Shown: positions 1-5,300 of the stretch, piece after piece | Numbering within the stretch: position 1 is the first letter of the stretch | How the letters are laid out: each line of letters starts with the position of its first letter | Assembly: GCA_947254665.1 (NCBI GenBank) | Contig: CAMYEJ010000098.1 | Location: 1 to 5,300, forward strand | Origin: an uncultured Peptoniphilus sp. | GTDB taxonomy: Bacteria; Bacillota; Clostridia; Tissierellales; Peptoniphilaceae | DNA: 5,300 nucleotides | Reading direction: 5' to 3' | Made by a program: the position numbers and the translations under genes | Notes under the pieces: generated by a model | What the model was told of the DNA's origin: nothing | The model's database searches: none | What the model saw: the letters and a program-made list of their open reading frames with translations, nothing else

Positions 1-29
1 CATAAAATCATCATGTGATATAATATTTT

Positions 30-34
30 GGAGG
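30..34 (+). promoter_or_regulatory. Ribosome binding site of obg (decides the start)
   Basis: GGAGG lies five bases before the ATG at position 40. An in-frame TTG at 28-30 would give a protein four residues longer, but that codon overlaps the Shine-Dalgarno sequence itself, so it cannot be the start served by this site. Translation therefore most likely begins at ATG 40, giving MFIDKAH, which matches the usual short N-terminus of Obg proteins. Confidence 0.9.
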
Positions 35-39
35 TTAAT

Positions 40-1305
40 ATGTTTATAGATAAAGCACATATCAATGTCCAAGCCGGCAAAGGTGGAGATGGAGCTGTTG
101 CATGGAGAAGAGAAAAATTCGAACCAGCAGGTGGTCCACATGGCGGAGATGGTGGTAGAGGTGGCAGTGTAATTATAAAGACTGACACAGGTATACACAC
201 CTTGATGGACTTTAGATACAAAAGAAAATACAAAGCTCCAAATGGTGAAAATGGCATGAGTAAACTAAAATACGGTGCAAAGGGTGAAGATATCATCCTA
301 AAGGTACCGGTGGGAACTCTTGTTAAGGACGAAGAATCCGGCGGAGTAATAGTCGATTTAAATAAGCCAAATATGGAATATATAATTGCAAAAGGCGGCA
401 GAGGCGGTAGAGGAAATGCAAAGTTTAAAAACTCTACGAGACAGGCGCCATCTTTTGCGGAAGCTGGCAACTTAGGTGAAAATAGAGATATCATTCTAGA
501 ACTTAAGATGCTTGCGGATGTTGGATTAGTTGGTTTTCCAAACGTGGGTAAATCTACGCTTTTATCAGTGGTTTCAAATGCGAGACCAAAGATTGCCAAC
601 TATCATTTTACTACCCTTGAACCAAACCTTGGTGTTGTAAGTCTTGGTCTAGAAGAAAGTTTTGTCCTTGCAGACATACCTGGACTTATTGAAGGTGCAT
701 CTGAAGGAATTGGACTTGGGGACGAATTTTTACGCCATATAGAAAGAACCAAGGTTTTGATCCATGTTATAGACGCATCTGGATCTGAAGGAAGAGATCC
801 AATCTCTGATTTCTACAAGATAATGGATGAACTAAAAGGCTATAACGAAAAACTTATGGAAAAACCTATGGTAATCTTTATGAACAAAATGGATATTCCT
901 GGTTCTGAAGAAGGTCTAAAAAAAGTGGAAGAAGAACTGGGAGATAAGTACGAAATATTTTCAGGTTCTGTTGCAACTACAAAGAATGTGGACAAACTTA
1001 TGAAGTATGTACTACATCTTGTAAACACTACAGAACTAGAAGAAGAAACCTATGATATAGAATACGTTCTTCCAGAAAGAGAAGAAGGAATAAAGGTATA
1101 TGTAAATAGCTACGGTGAATACACTGTTGATGGACCTTATATAGATAAACTTCTTCGCTCAACCAATTTTGACGACAGAGATTCAGTTAGATATTTCCAA
1201 GAAAATCTTTCGAAAAATGGAGTCATCGATAAACTTCGTGAACTTGGAGCAACCGATGATGACACTGTAATCATAGGCGGATTCGAATTTGAATTTTTTA
1301 AGTGA
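40..1305 (+). CDS. obg: Obg-family ribosome-associated GTPase (ObgE/CgtA)
   Basis: This 421-residue protein is a full-length Obg GTPase, the essential G protein that binds the 50S subunit during late assembly and links ribosome state to stress and growth signals. Three domains are visible. Residues 1 to about 158 form the glycine-rich Obg fold (for example GGPHGGDGGRGG at 31-42 and GGRGGRGN at 119-126). The G domain has the P-loop GFPNVGKST at 165-173, switch I FTTLEPNLG at 190-198, the Walker B/G3 motif DIPGLIEGA at 212-220 and the G4 motif NKMD at 282-285. Residues about 340-421 form the Obg C-terminal (OCT) domain, ending in an acidic and aromatic tail. All nucleotide-binding motifs look intact. 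It is the first gene of the visible operon; yhbY starts six bases after its stop. In many Firmicutes rplU-rpmA lies just upstream, but that is outside this window. I am sure of the family. Confidence 0.98.
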   Translation: MFIDKAHINVQAGKGGDGAVAWRREKFEPAGGPHGGDGGRGGSVIIKTDTGIHTLMDFRYKRKYKAPNGENGMSKLKYGAKGEDIILKVPVGTLVKDEESGGVIVDLNKPNMEYIIAKGGRGGRGNAKFKNSTRQAPSFAEAGNLGENRDIILELKMLADVGLVGFPNVGKSTLLSVVSNARPKIANYHFTTLEPNLGVVSLGLEESFVLADIPGLIEGASEGIGLGDEFLRHIERTKVLIHVIDASGSEGRDPISDFYKIMDELKGYNEKLMEKPMVIFMNKMDIPGSEEGLKKVEEELGDKYEIFSGSVATTKNVDKLMKYVLHLVNTTELEEETYDIEYVLPEREEGIKVYVNSYGEYTVDGPYIDKLLRSTNFDDRDSVRYFQENLSKNGVIDKLRELGATDDDTVIIGGFEFEFFK

Positions 1306-1311
1306 GGTAGT

Positions 1312-1599
1312 ATGATTAATTCAAAACAGAGAGCTTATCTAAAGAGCCTAGCCCACGATTTAAAGCCACTTATCCAGGTGGGCAAGAGTGGGATAACAGA
1401 AGGTTTACTTTCCCAAATAGACGCGTCTTTAGAGAGCCATGAACTTATAAAAATAACATTTTTACAAAACTCTCCTGTAGAAGGAAAAGAAGTAGTAGAT
1501 GAAATAATCGAAGCTACTGGAGCTGATTTTGTAAATCTAATAGGAAAAAAACTAACTCTTTATAGAGAATCAAAGGAAAATAAAAAGATAGAGCTATGA
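1312..1599 (+). CDS. yhbY: YhbY/CRM-domain RNA-binding protein
   Basis: A 95-residue protein that is essentially one CRM (CRS1-YhbY) RNA-binding domain, the usual length for the family. The signature LKPLIQVGKSGI at 17-28 contains the GxxG-type loop (GKSG, 24-27) expected to contact RNA. The conserved C-terminal strand IGKKLTLYRES is at 77-87. Family members associate with pre-50S particles and are thought to help large-subunit assembly, which fits a place directly behind obg. The Shine-Dalgarno GAGG at 1304-1307 overlaps the obg stop codon, so its translation is probably tied to that of obg. The stop overlaps the nadD start in an ATGA. The family is clear; the exact RNA target cannot be read from the sequence. 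The B. subtilis equivalent is yqeI. Confidence 0.95.
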   Translation: MINSKQRAYLKSLAHDLKPLIQVGKSGITEGLLSQIDASLESHELIKITFLQNSPVEGKEVVDEIIEATGADFVNLIGKKLTLYRESKENKKIEL

Positions 1600-2186
1600 A
1601 GATAGGAATTATGGGCGGCACTATGAATCCTATTCACTTGGCACATCTTATGATAGCTGAGCATATTAAGGAGGATTTTAACCTGGATAAGATATACTTT
1701 ATCCCAACGGGAGATCCTCCTCATAAGAAATTAGAAGTTTCAAGCGAAAAAAGATATGAGATGACAGTAATTGCAACTTCTGACAATAGGGATTTTGAAG
1801 TGCTAGATATTGAATCCAAGAGGGAAGGTAAATCTTTCACTGTTGATACGATGACTGAACTTTCCAAGACTCAGGATGAATATTATTTTATAATCGGAAC
1901 AGATACCTTATTTCTACTTAGGTCTTGGAAAAATTTTGAAAAAATTTCAAAACTCACGAGATTTATCGTTGCAATTAGACCGGATTACGATGACAAATTA
2001 AAGATTCATGAAAAAATAGATAACCTAAAGAAGGAATTTGGGTTAAAAATATATCTAGCAAGCATACCACGGTACGAAATTTCTTCTACCGATATAAGGA
2101 ATAGGGTAAAAGAAGGTAGAAGCATAAAGTACCTGGTACCAGATGATGTTATTTCATATATAGAAAAGGAAGGTCTCTATGATTAG
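1596..2186 (+). CDS. nadD: Nicotinate-nucleotide adenylyltransferase (NadD)
   Basis: This 196-residue enzyme transfers AMP from ATP to nicotinic acid mononucleotide, giving deamido-NAD, a step shared by the de novo and salvage routes to NAD. The nucleotidyltransferase motif is GGTMNPIHLAH at 7-17, holding the two histidines (14 and 17) of the HxxH-type ATP site. Other family marks are PTGDPPHK at 37-44, FTVDT at 81-85, FIIGTD at 98-103, the tryptophan of the substrate pocket (W111) and the C-terminal ISSTDIR at 162-168. Length and motifs are complete. The first motif differs slightly from the common GGTFDPIHxGH (M10, N11 and A16), but the catalytic residues are kept. The start overlaps the yhbY stop by four bases and has only a weak purine-rich upstream site, so it probably relies on translational coupling. 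The last eight bases overlap yqeK. Confidence 0.97.
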   Translation: MKIGIMGGTMNPIHLAHLMIAEHIKEDFNLDKIYFIPTGDPPHKKLEVSSEKRYEMTVIATSDNRDFEVLDIESKREGKSFTVDTMTELSKTQDEYYFIIGTDTLFLLRSWKNFEKISKLTRFIVAIRPDYDDKLKIHEKIDNLKKEFGLKIYLASIPRYEISSTDIRNRVKEGRSIKYLVPDDVISYIEKEGLYD

Positions 2187-2745
2187 TATCGAACTAATTA
2201 AGGAAGATTTAAGGAGAAATTTAAAAAAATCTAGATATGAACACTCTCTACAAGTTGCAAATACAGCAAAGAGGCTTGCCAAGGTCTATGATGTAGATGA
2301 GGACAAGGCATATTTAGCAGGACTTATACACGACTGCGCGAAGTATGAAAAGGGAGAGGAATTCGCAGCGAAACTATATAATGTTAAGCTTCCTAAGAAG
2401 TATCTTGAAAATAATAAATTGATCCACACCTATGTGGGACCTATAAAAGCAAGAGTCGATTATAAAATAGAAGACGAAGAGATTTTAGAAGCTATAGCAG
2501 CTCATACAACAGGTAGAATTCCTATGACGATGCTTGATATGATTATCTTCATCTCTGACTATATAGAGCCGAGCAGGGCGTTTAAAGGGGTAGATGAAGT
2601 AAGACATATGGCTTACGAAGATATAGTACTTGCTTGTATAATGAAACTGGACATGAACATTGAATTTTTGATTAAACAGAGAGTATCTATAGATATTTCC
2701 ACTATAGAAACTAGAAATTATTTATTGGAGAAGAGAAATGGCTAA
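2179..2745 (+). CDS. yqeK: YqeK-type HD-domain hydrolase (symmetrical Ap4A hydrolase)
   Basis: A 188-residue HD-superfamily phosphohydrolase. The metal-binding residues are visible: H22 in RYEHS, the HD pair H51-D52 in GLIHDCAKY, H83, H109 in AAHTTG and D127 in ISDYIEPSR. The pattern HDCAKY plus SDYIEPSR is typical of YqeK. Work on Firmicute homologues shows that they split diadenosine tetraphosphate (Ap4A) into two ADP; that activity is inferred here by family. The gene follows nadD in most Firmicutes, with which it forms a dinucleotide-metabolism pair. Its start overlaps the nadD stop by eight bases, with an AAGGAAGG ribosome binding site at 2166-2173. The C-terminus overlaps the LCP gene by eight bases. 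The protein is full length with no signs of damage. Confidence 0.95.
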   Translation: MISIELIKEDLRRNLKKSRYEHSLQVANTAKRLAKVYDVDEDKAYLAGLIHDCAKYEKGEEFAAKLYNVKLPKKYLENNKLIHTYVGPIKARVDYKIEDEEILEAIAAHTTGRIPMTMLDMIIFISDYIEPSRAFKGVDEVRHMAYEDIVLACIMKLDMNIEFLIKQRVSIDISTIETRNYLLEKRNG

Positions 2746-3631
2746 ATTTTTCAAAGGATTTTTTATAACCCTATTAATAGTCATAATAATAGCTGCAGGA
2801 ATGCTCGTATTTACAGTTTCAAAACTGGGAGCAGATAATCCTTCAGATATTCTAGATGGACTAAGGGCAAGTAATGACAATATAACATTTTTACTTATGG
2901 GCGCAGACAAACTAGATATAAATAGCAAGAAGAGTTCTAGATCTGACACCATGATACTTTTTAACTTTAACTACAAAACTGATAAAATAAGCTTGATATC
3001 CATACCAAGAGACTCAAGAGTAAGCATAGATGGAAAGAGAAACAAAGAAAAATTAAACCATTCCTTCAGCTATGGAGGTCCAGAACTTACCCTTAAGACT
3101 GTAAATGAAATGCTTGGAACAAATATTCCATACTTCCTAGCAATAGACTATGACTTTGTAAAAGATTCTGTAAATGCAGTAGGAGGAGTGGGAATAGACG
3201 TTCCAATGGATATGCAGTACACCGACGAATGGGATGAACCGCCACTAGTAATAGATCTTAAACAGGGACTACAAACTCTAGATGGAAATAAAGCCATTGG
3301 ATTTTTGAGATTTAGACATGGATACAAGGATGCGGACCTAGGAAGAGTAGGTGCGCAAAGAGAATTTGTAACGAGTTTCATTCATACACTTAAGACTCCA
3401 AGAGGAATCTTAGGAGTACCAAAAATATTAAATTCTTATAAACTTCACACAAAAACGAATATTCCTTTTGAAAACTTGGTTGAAATGGGTAAAAATATAA
3501 CAAGATGTGATTTAAGCAATATGGAAACCATGACATTGCCAGGAAATCCAAAATACATTAATAGAATTTCCTACTTTATTTACGACAAAGAAAAGAGTAG
3601 AGAACTTGTAAGAAGTTTGGGAATTGAATAG
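2738..3631 (+). CDS. LytR-CpsA-Psr (LCP) family wall-polymer transferase
   Basis: A 297-residue membrane-anchored LCP protein. Two lysines (3 and 6) precede one hydrophobic helix at about 8-27, so the N-terminus should be inside and the catalytic domain outside. The LCP domain runs from about 49 to 215, with RSDTMIL at 68-74, SIPRDSRV at 88-95, LNHSFSYGG at 106-114, GGVGIDVP at 149-156, LRFRH at 190-194 and the D200/R203/Q207 stretch. These arginines and aspartates normally bind the pyrophosphate of an undecaprenyl-linked glycopolymer, which the enzyme transfers to peptidoglycan (teichoic acid or capsule type). The acceptor and polymer cannot be deduced. There is no additional LytR C-terminal domain, so it is a short form. 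GGAG at 2727-2730 is its ribosome binding site, lying inside yqeK. I leave the symbol empty because paralogues are common. Confidence 0.95.
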   Translation: MAKFFKGFFITLLIVIIIAAGMLVFTVSKLGADNPSDILDGLRASNDNITFLLMGADKLDINSKKSSRSDTMILFNFNYKTDKISLISIPRDSRVSIDGKRNKEKLNHSFSYGGPELTLKTVNEMLGTNIPYFLAIDYDFVKDSVNAVGGVGIDVPMDMQYTDEWDEPPLVIDLKQGLQTLDGNKAIGFLRFRHGYKDADLGRVGAQREFVTSFIHTLKTPRGILGVPKILNSYKLHTKTNIPFENLVEMGKNITRCDLSNMETMTLPGNPKYINRISYFIYDKEKSRELVRSLGIE

Positions 3632-3639
3632 GAGGTACT

Positions 3640-3981
3640 ATGGATACTAATAAGAAGTTAGAAATAATTAAGAAATCTTGCGAAGATAAGCTTGGAATAG
3701 ATATAAAAATTCTTGATATCAAGAGGCTATCAAGCGTTGCCGACTACTTTGTAATAGTAAGCGGTAATTCTTCTAACCAAGTGAGAGCTCTTGCCGATGA
3801 AATCGAAGATAAAATGGCAGAAGCAAAAGAATTTGTCAATAATAAAGAAGGACAAAATTCCATGAGGTGGATACTTCTTGATTATGGTGATATAATAGTA
3901 CATGTATTCCACAGAGATGAAAGAGAGTACTATAATTTGGAAAGACTTTGGGATGATGAAAATCAAAAGGAGGAAAAATAA
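3640..3981 (+). CDS. rsfS: Ribosomal silencing factor RsfS
   Basis: A 113-residue RsfS/Iojap/DUF143 protein. Family members bind ribosomal protein L14 on the 50S subunit and block joining with 30S, lowering translation during starvation. The diagnostic segments are DYFVIVSGNSSNQVRALAD at 35-53, WILLDYGDIIVHVF at 77-90 and EREYYNLERLW at 94-104, followed by a short charged tail. Length is normal. A strong AGGAGGT site at 3630-3636 overlaps the stop of the LCP gene. Its last base is also the first base of the ridA start codon (TAATG), so the two are probably translated in a coupled way. The yhbY-nadD-yqeK-rsfS order is the well-known Firmicute arrangement, here with an LCP gene between yqeK and rsfS. 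Confidence 0.97.
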   Translation: MDTNKKLEIIKKSCEDKLGIDIKILDIKRLSSVADYFVIVSGNSSNQVRALADEIEDKMAEAKEFVNNKEGQNSMRWILLDYGDIIVHVFHRDEREYYNLERLWDDENQKEEK

Positions 3982-4355
3982 TGGAAGTACTACACACTGA
4001 AAAAGCTCCAGCAGCAGTTGGACCTTATTCACAAGCAATTAAAGCAAACGGAATGATTTTTACATCAGGACAAATACCACTATGCCCTGCAACAGGAGAA
4101 CTAGTTACAGAAACTATTGAAAAAGCTGCAGAAAGATCATTAGAAAACAACAAAGCAATTCTTGAAAATGCAGGTTCATCACTAGATAAAGTAATCAAAG
4201 TTGCAATATTCTTAGCAGATATCAATGATTTCGCAAAGGTAAACGAAGTATACGGAAGATACTTCTCAGATCATAAACCAGCTAGGTCATGCGTTCAAGT
4301 GGCTGCACTACCAAAGGGAGCACCAATTGAAATAGAAATGATAGCATTAGCTTAA
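3981..4355 (+). CDS. ridA: RidA-family reactive enamine/imine deaminase
   Basis: A 124-residue YjgF/YER057c/UK114 family protein of standard length. RidA proteins are cytosolic trimers that hydrolyse 2-aminoacrylate and related imines released by pyridoxal-phosphate enzymes, yielding a keto acid and ammonia. The archetypal RidA features are present: AAVGPYSQAI at 11-20, TSGQIP at 28-33, and the active-site set R102, C104 and E117, matching R105, C107 and E120 of the E. coli protein. The loop before ARSC is about three residues shorter than in E. coli. AGGAGG at 3968-3973, inside rsfS, is its ribosome binding site. It is the last gene before the terminator. A serine/threonine dehydratase partner is not in view, so its place here is not explained by pathway. 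Confidence 0.96.
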   Translation: MEVLHTEKAPAAVGPYSQAIKANGMIFTSGQIPLCPATGELVTETIEKAAERSLENNKAILENAGSSLDKVIKVAIFLADINDFAKVNEVYGRYFSDHKPARSCVQVAALPKGAPIEIEMIALA

Positions 4356-4361
4356 AAATTG

Positions 4362-4387
4362 TCCCGAGTTTATCTCGGGATTTTTTT
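4362..4387 (+). terminator. Intrinsic terminator of the obg-ridA operon
   Basis: A perfect seven-base stem, TCCCGAG at 4362-4368 with CTCGGGA at 4374-4380, closes a five-base TTTAT loop. It is followed directly by seven T residues at 4381-4387. It starts seven bases after the ridA stop. This is a textbook rho-independent terminator and separates the upstream operon from yceD-rpmF. Confidence 0.95.
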
Positions 4388-4403
4388 ATAATATTTAAAA
4401 TTC

Positions 4404-4432
4404 TTGACAAATTTGCAAAAAAAGTATAAAAT
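4404..4432 (+). promoter_or_regulatory. Sigma-A-type promoter of yceD-rpmF
   Basis: A perfect -35 box TTGACA at 4404-4409 is followed, after 17 bases, by TAAAAT at 4427-4432, one mismatch from TATAAT. TATAAA at 4425-4430 is an alternative -10 with a 15-base spacer. Transcription would start near 4439, leaving a leader of about 19 bases that carries the GAGGTGAT ribosome binding site at 4447-4454. The position just after the ridA terminator supports a separate transcription unit for yceD and rpmF. Confidence 0.85.
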
Positions 4433-4457
4433 ATTATAGCGCTTTTGAGGTGATAAT

Positions 4458-4982
4458 ATGATTTTAAATGTAAAGAATTTCCTTGAATCACCGGATAAAA
4501 CCTGGGAAATTAAAGGATTTCTTGAAGAAAATGAAAGCGACTATGTACTTGACGGAATAGATATAGAGTTTCCAATAGAGTATAGAGGAGTATTATATAA
4601 TTTAAATCCAGAAATTAAACTTGATTTATACATGAAATATAAGTATAATACTTCTTGTGACAGATGTCTAAAGAAATTGCAAAAGGACGTAGAGTCATTC
4701 GTATGTTGCTATTTTATAAAAGATTTAGGTAACTTAGAAGATTACGACGATGCAATGACTGAATATTTTGAACTAAAAGCAGATGGGATCGATCTTTCAG
4801 ACATAATCATATCCCAAGTCATCTCAGATACAAATAATAAACATCTTTGTAGTGAGAACTGTAAAGGACTATGTCCAGTATGCGGAAAGGATCTAAACGA
4901 AGGTCCTTGTGATTGTGAACATGAAAGGGAAATTGACCCTAGATTTGAGGGATTACTAAATCTCTTTAATGAGGAGGTGTAA
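4458..4982 (+). CDS. yceD: YceD/DUF177 family protein, cysteine-rich
   Basis: A 174-residue DUF177 (YceD) protein, the family almost always encoded directly before rpmF. It is linked to 23S rRNA or large-subunit biogenesis in plants and bacteria; the molecular mechanism is not settled. Visible features are the CDRCL segment at 67-71, a C-terminal cysteine cluster (C131, C135, C139, C142, C151, C153) of the pattern CxxxCxGLCPxCGxxL, and the terminal [11 protein letters not shown] at 160-170. Two further cysteines sit side by side at 83-84, making ten in all. The C-terminal cluster probably binds a metal such as zinc; this is inferred from spacing. The start has the GAGGTGAT ribosome binding site five bases or fewer upstream and the gene has its own promoter. 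The stop is two bases before the rpmF start, with the rpmF ribosome binding site inside yceD. Confidence 0.93.
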   Translation: MILNVKNFLESPDKTWEIKGFLEENESDYVLDGIDIEFPIEYRGVLYNLNPEIKLDLYMKYKYNTSCDRCLKKLQKDVESFVCCYFIKDLGNLEDYDDAMTEYFELKADGIDLSDIIISQVISDTNNKHLCSENCKGLCPVCGKDLNEGPCDCEHEREIDPRFEGLLNLFNEEV

Positions 4983-4984
4983 GA

Positions 4985-5164
4985 ATGGCTGTACCAAAGA
5001 GGAAAACATCAAAACAAAGAAGAAATAAGAGAAGAGCTTCAAGCTATAGATTAAACAAAGCTACAGTTGTAGAATGCCCTAACTGCCATGAGGCTAAGCT
5101 TCCACACAGAGTGTGCCCAAGCTGCGGATTTTACAATGGAAAAGAAGTTATTGCAATGGACTAA
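4985..5164 (+). CDS. rpmF: 50S ribosomal protein L32 (bL32), zinc-binding form
   Basis: A 59-residue protein starting [19 protein letters not shown], the unmistakable basic N-terminus of bL32, a structural protein of the large ribosomal subunit near the peptidyl transferase side. Two CxxC pairs, C31/C34 (CPNC) and C44/C47 (CPSC), make the zinc-binding (C+) form rather than the cysteine-free paralogue that some bacteria use under zinc limitation. The following GFYNGKEV is also typical. A very strong GAGGAGGTG site at 4971-4979 lies within the end of yceD, giving high translation as expected for a ribosomal protein. The gene is complete, cotranscribed with yceD and closed by a terminator immediately at its stop codon. 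Confidence 0.98.
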   Translation: MAVPKRKTSKQRRNKRRASSYRLNKATVVECPNCHEAKLPHRVCPSCGFYNGKEVIAMD

Positions 5165-5210
5165 GTGCCACAGCTTATAAAATAAGCGCATGTGGCGCTT
5201 TTTTTATTTT
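5163..5210 (+). terminator. Intrinsic terminator of yceD-rpmF
   Basis: A ten-base stem (AAGTGCCACA at 5163-5172 with TGTGGCGCTT at 5191-5200, one G-U pair) starts within the rpmF stop codon and encloses an inner six-base stem (GCTTAT 5173-5178 with ATAAGC 5182-5187). A run of seven T follows at 5199-5205, then A and four more T. An alternative compact hairpin, AAGCGC 5184-5189 with GCGCTT 5195-5200, uses the same 3' arm. Either fold would end transcription. Confidence 0.93.
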
Positions 5211-5300
5211 TAATAAAATAGAAAAGATTTATAATAGTCAATTTTAAGATAAAAATTTAGAGATAAAATATAAAATAAGAATGCATTTTAAAGACCATTC
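5211..5300. other. AT-rich intergenic end, no supported gene
   Basis: These 90 bases are strongly AT-rich and follow the rpmF terminator. A TATAAT occurs at 5230-5235, but there is no good -35 box 17 bases upstream. An imperfect dyad, GAATG 5279-5283 and CATTC 5296-5300 around a central TTTAAA at 5287-5292, reaches the window edge. No open reading frame with a ribosome binding site is seen on either strand. It probably leads into the control region of a gene beyond the window. Confidence 0.6.

Noticed and set aside
1..18. Possible C-terminal tail of an upstream gene ending in TGA at 16-18
   Set aside because: Only five codons are visible, which match nothing recognisable, including the usual end of L27. 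Too little to call a partial gene.
16..24. Extended -10 promoter element TGATATAAT just before obg
   Set aside because: A start of transcription about seven bases downstream would fall at about 31, inside the obg Shine-Dalgarno site, leaving no working ribosome binding site. The -35 box would lie at or before the window edge and cannot be checked. More likely AT-rich chance.
28..39. TTG start for obg at 28, adding four residues
   Set aside because: The codon overlaps the GGAGG ribosome binding site, and Obg proteins normally begin at the MFIDKA-type methionine.
3730..4038. 102-residue minus-strand open frame over rsfS, and other minus-strand frames
   Set aside because: All lie antisense to well-recognised genes, resemble no known protein and have no supporting promoters or ribosome binding sites; they are shadows of the real coding frames.
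4356..4457. Riboswitch or L32 autoregulatory leader before yceD
   Set aside because: The predicted leader is only about 19 bases, too short for a structured element; the only hairpin in the gap is the upstream terminator.
5230..5235. TATAAT as -10 box of a downstream promoter
   Set aside because: The stretch 17 bases upstream matches only about half of TTGACA and lies in the terminator T-run. In such AT-rich DNA a TATAAT is expected by chance.
1..5300. A novel defence, mobile or biosynthetic system
   Set aside because: Every sizeable frame on the plus strand belongs to a known housekeeping family, gaps are small, and there are no transposase, integrase, toxin or repeat-array signals.

Overview
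This window is a compact run of plus-strand housekeeping genes from a low-GC, AT-rich Gram-positive bacterium. AGA/AAA/ATA-rich codon use, strong GGAGG-type ribosome binding sites, a LytR-CpsA-Psr wall enzyme and the order obg-yhbY-nadD-yqeK-LCP-rsfS all fit the Firmicutes. The best guess is an anaerobic Clostridia/Tissierellia-type lineage (Anaerococcus or Peptoniphilus-like). The genus is an inference from gene order and protein style and is not proven here.

Region 1 (about 30-4387) is one tightly packed operon of seven genes: obg (ribosome-associated GTPase), yhbY (RNA-binding ribosome assembly factor), nadD (NAD biosynthesis), yqeK (HD-domain Ap4A hydrolase), a membrane-anchored LCP-family wall-polymer transferase, rsfS (ribosome silencing factor) and ridA (imine deaminase). 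Junctions are overlaps of 4, 8, 8 and 1 bases or gaps of 6 and 8 bases, so translational coupling is likely. The operon ends at a clear intrinsic terminator right after ridA. Its promoter probably lies upstream of the window.

Region 2 (about 4404-5210) is a second short transcription unit with its own sigma-A-type promoter. It contains yceD (DUF177, cysteine-rich) and rpmF (zinc-type ribosomal protein L32) and ends at a strong hairpin terminator that begins inside the rpmF stop codon. The last 90 bases are AT-rich and hold no supported gene, only an imperfect dyad that runs to the window edge.

Functionally, obg, yhbY, rsfS, yceD and rpmF all concern ribosome assembly or ribosome activity. 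nadD and yqeK concern dinucleotide metabolism, the LCP protein concerns cell wall assembly, and ridA removes reactive enamines. I see no mobile element, CRISPR, tRNA, defence system or convincing novel system. The points worth a second look are modest: the mixed operon content, cysteine-rich YceD, the two-way foldable rpmF terminator and the terminal dyad.
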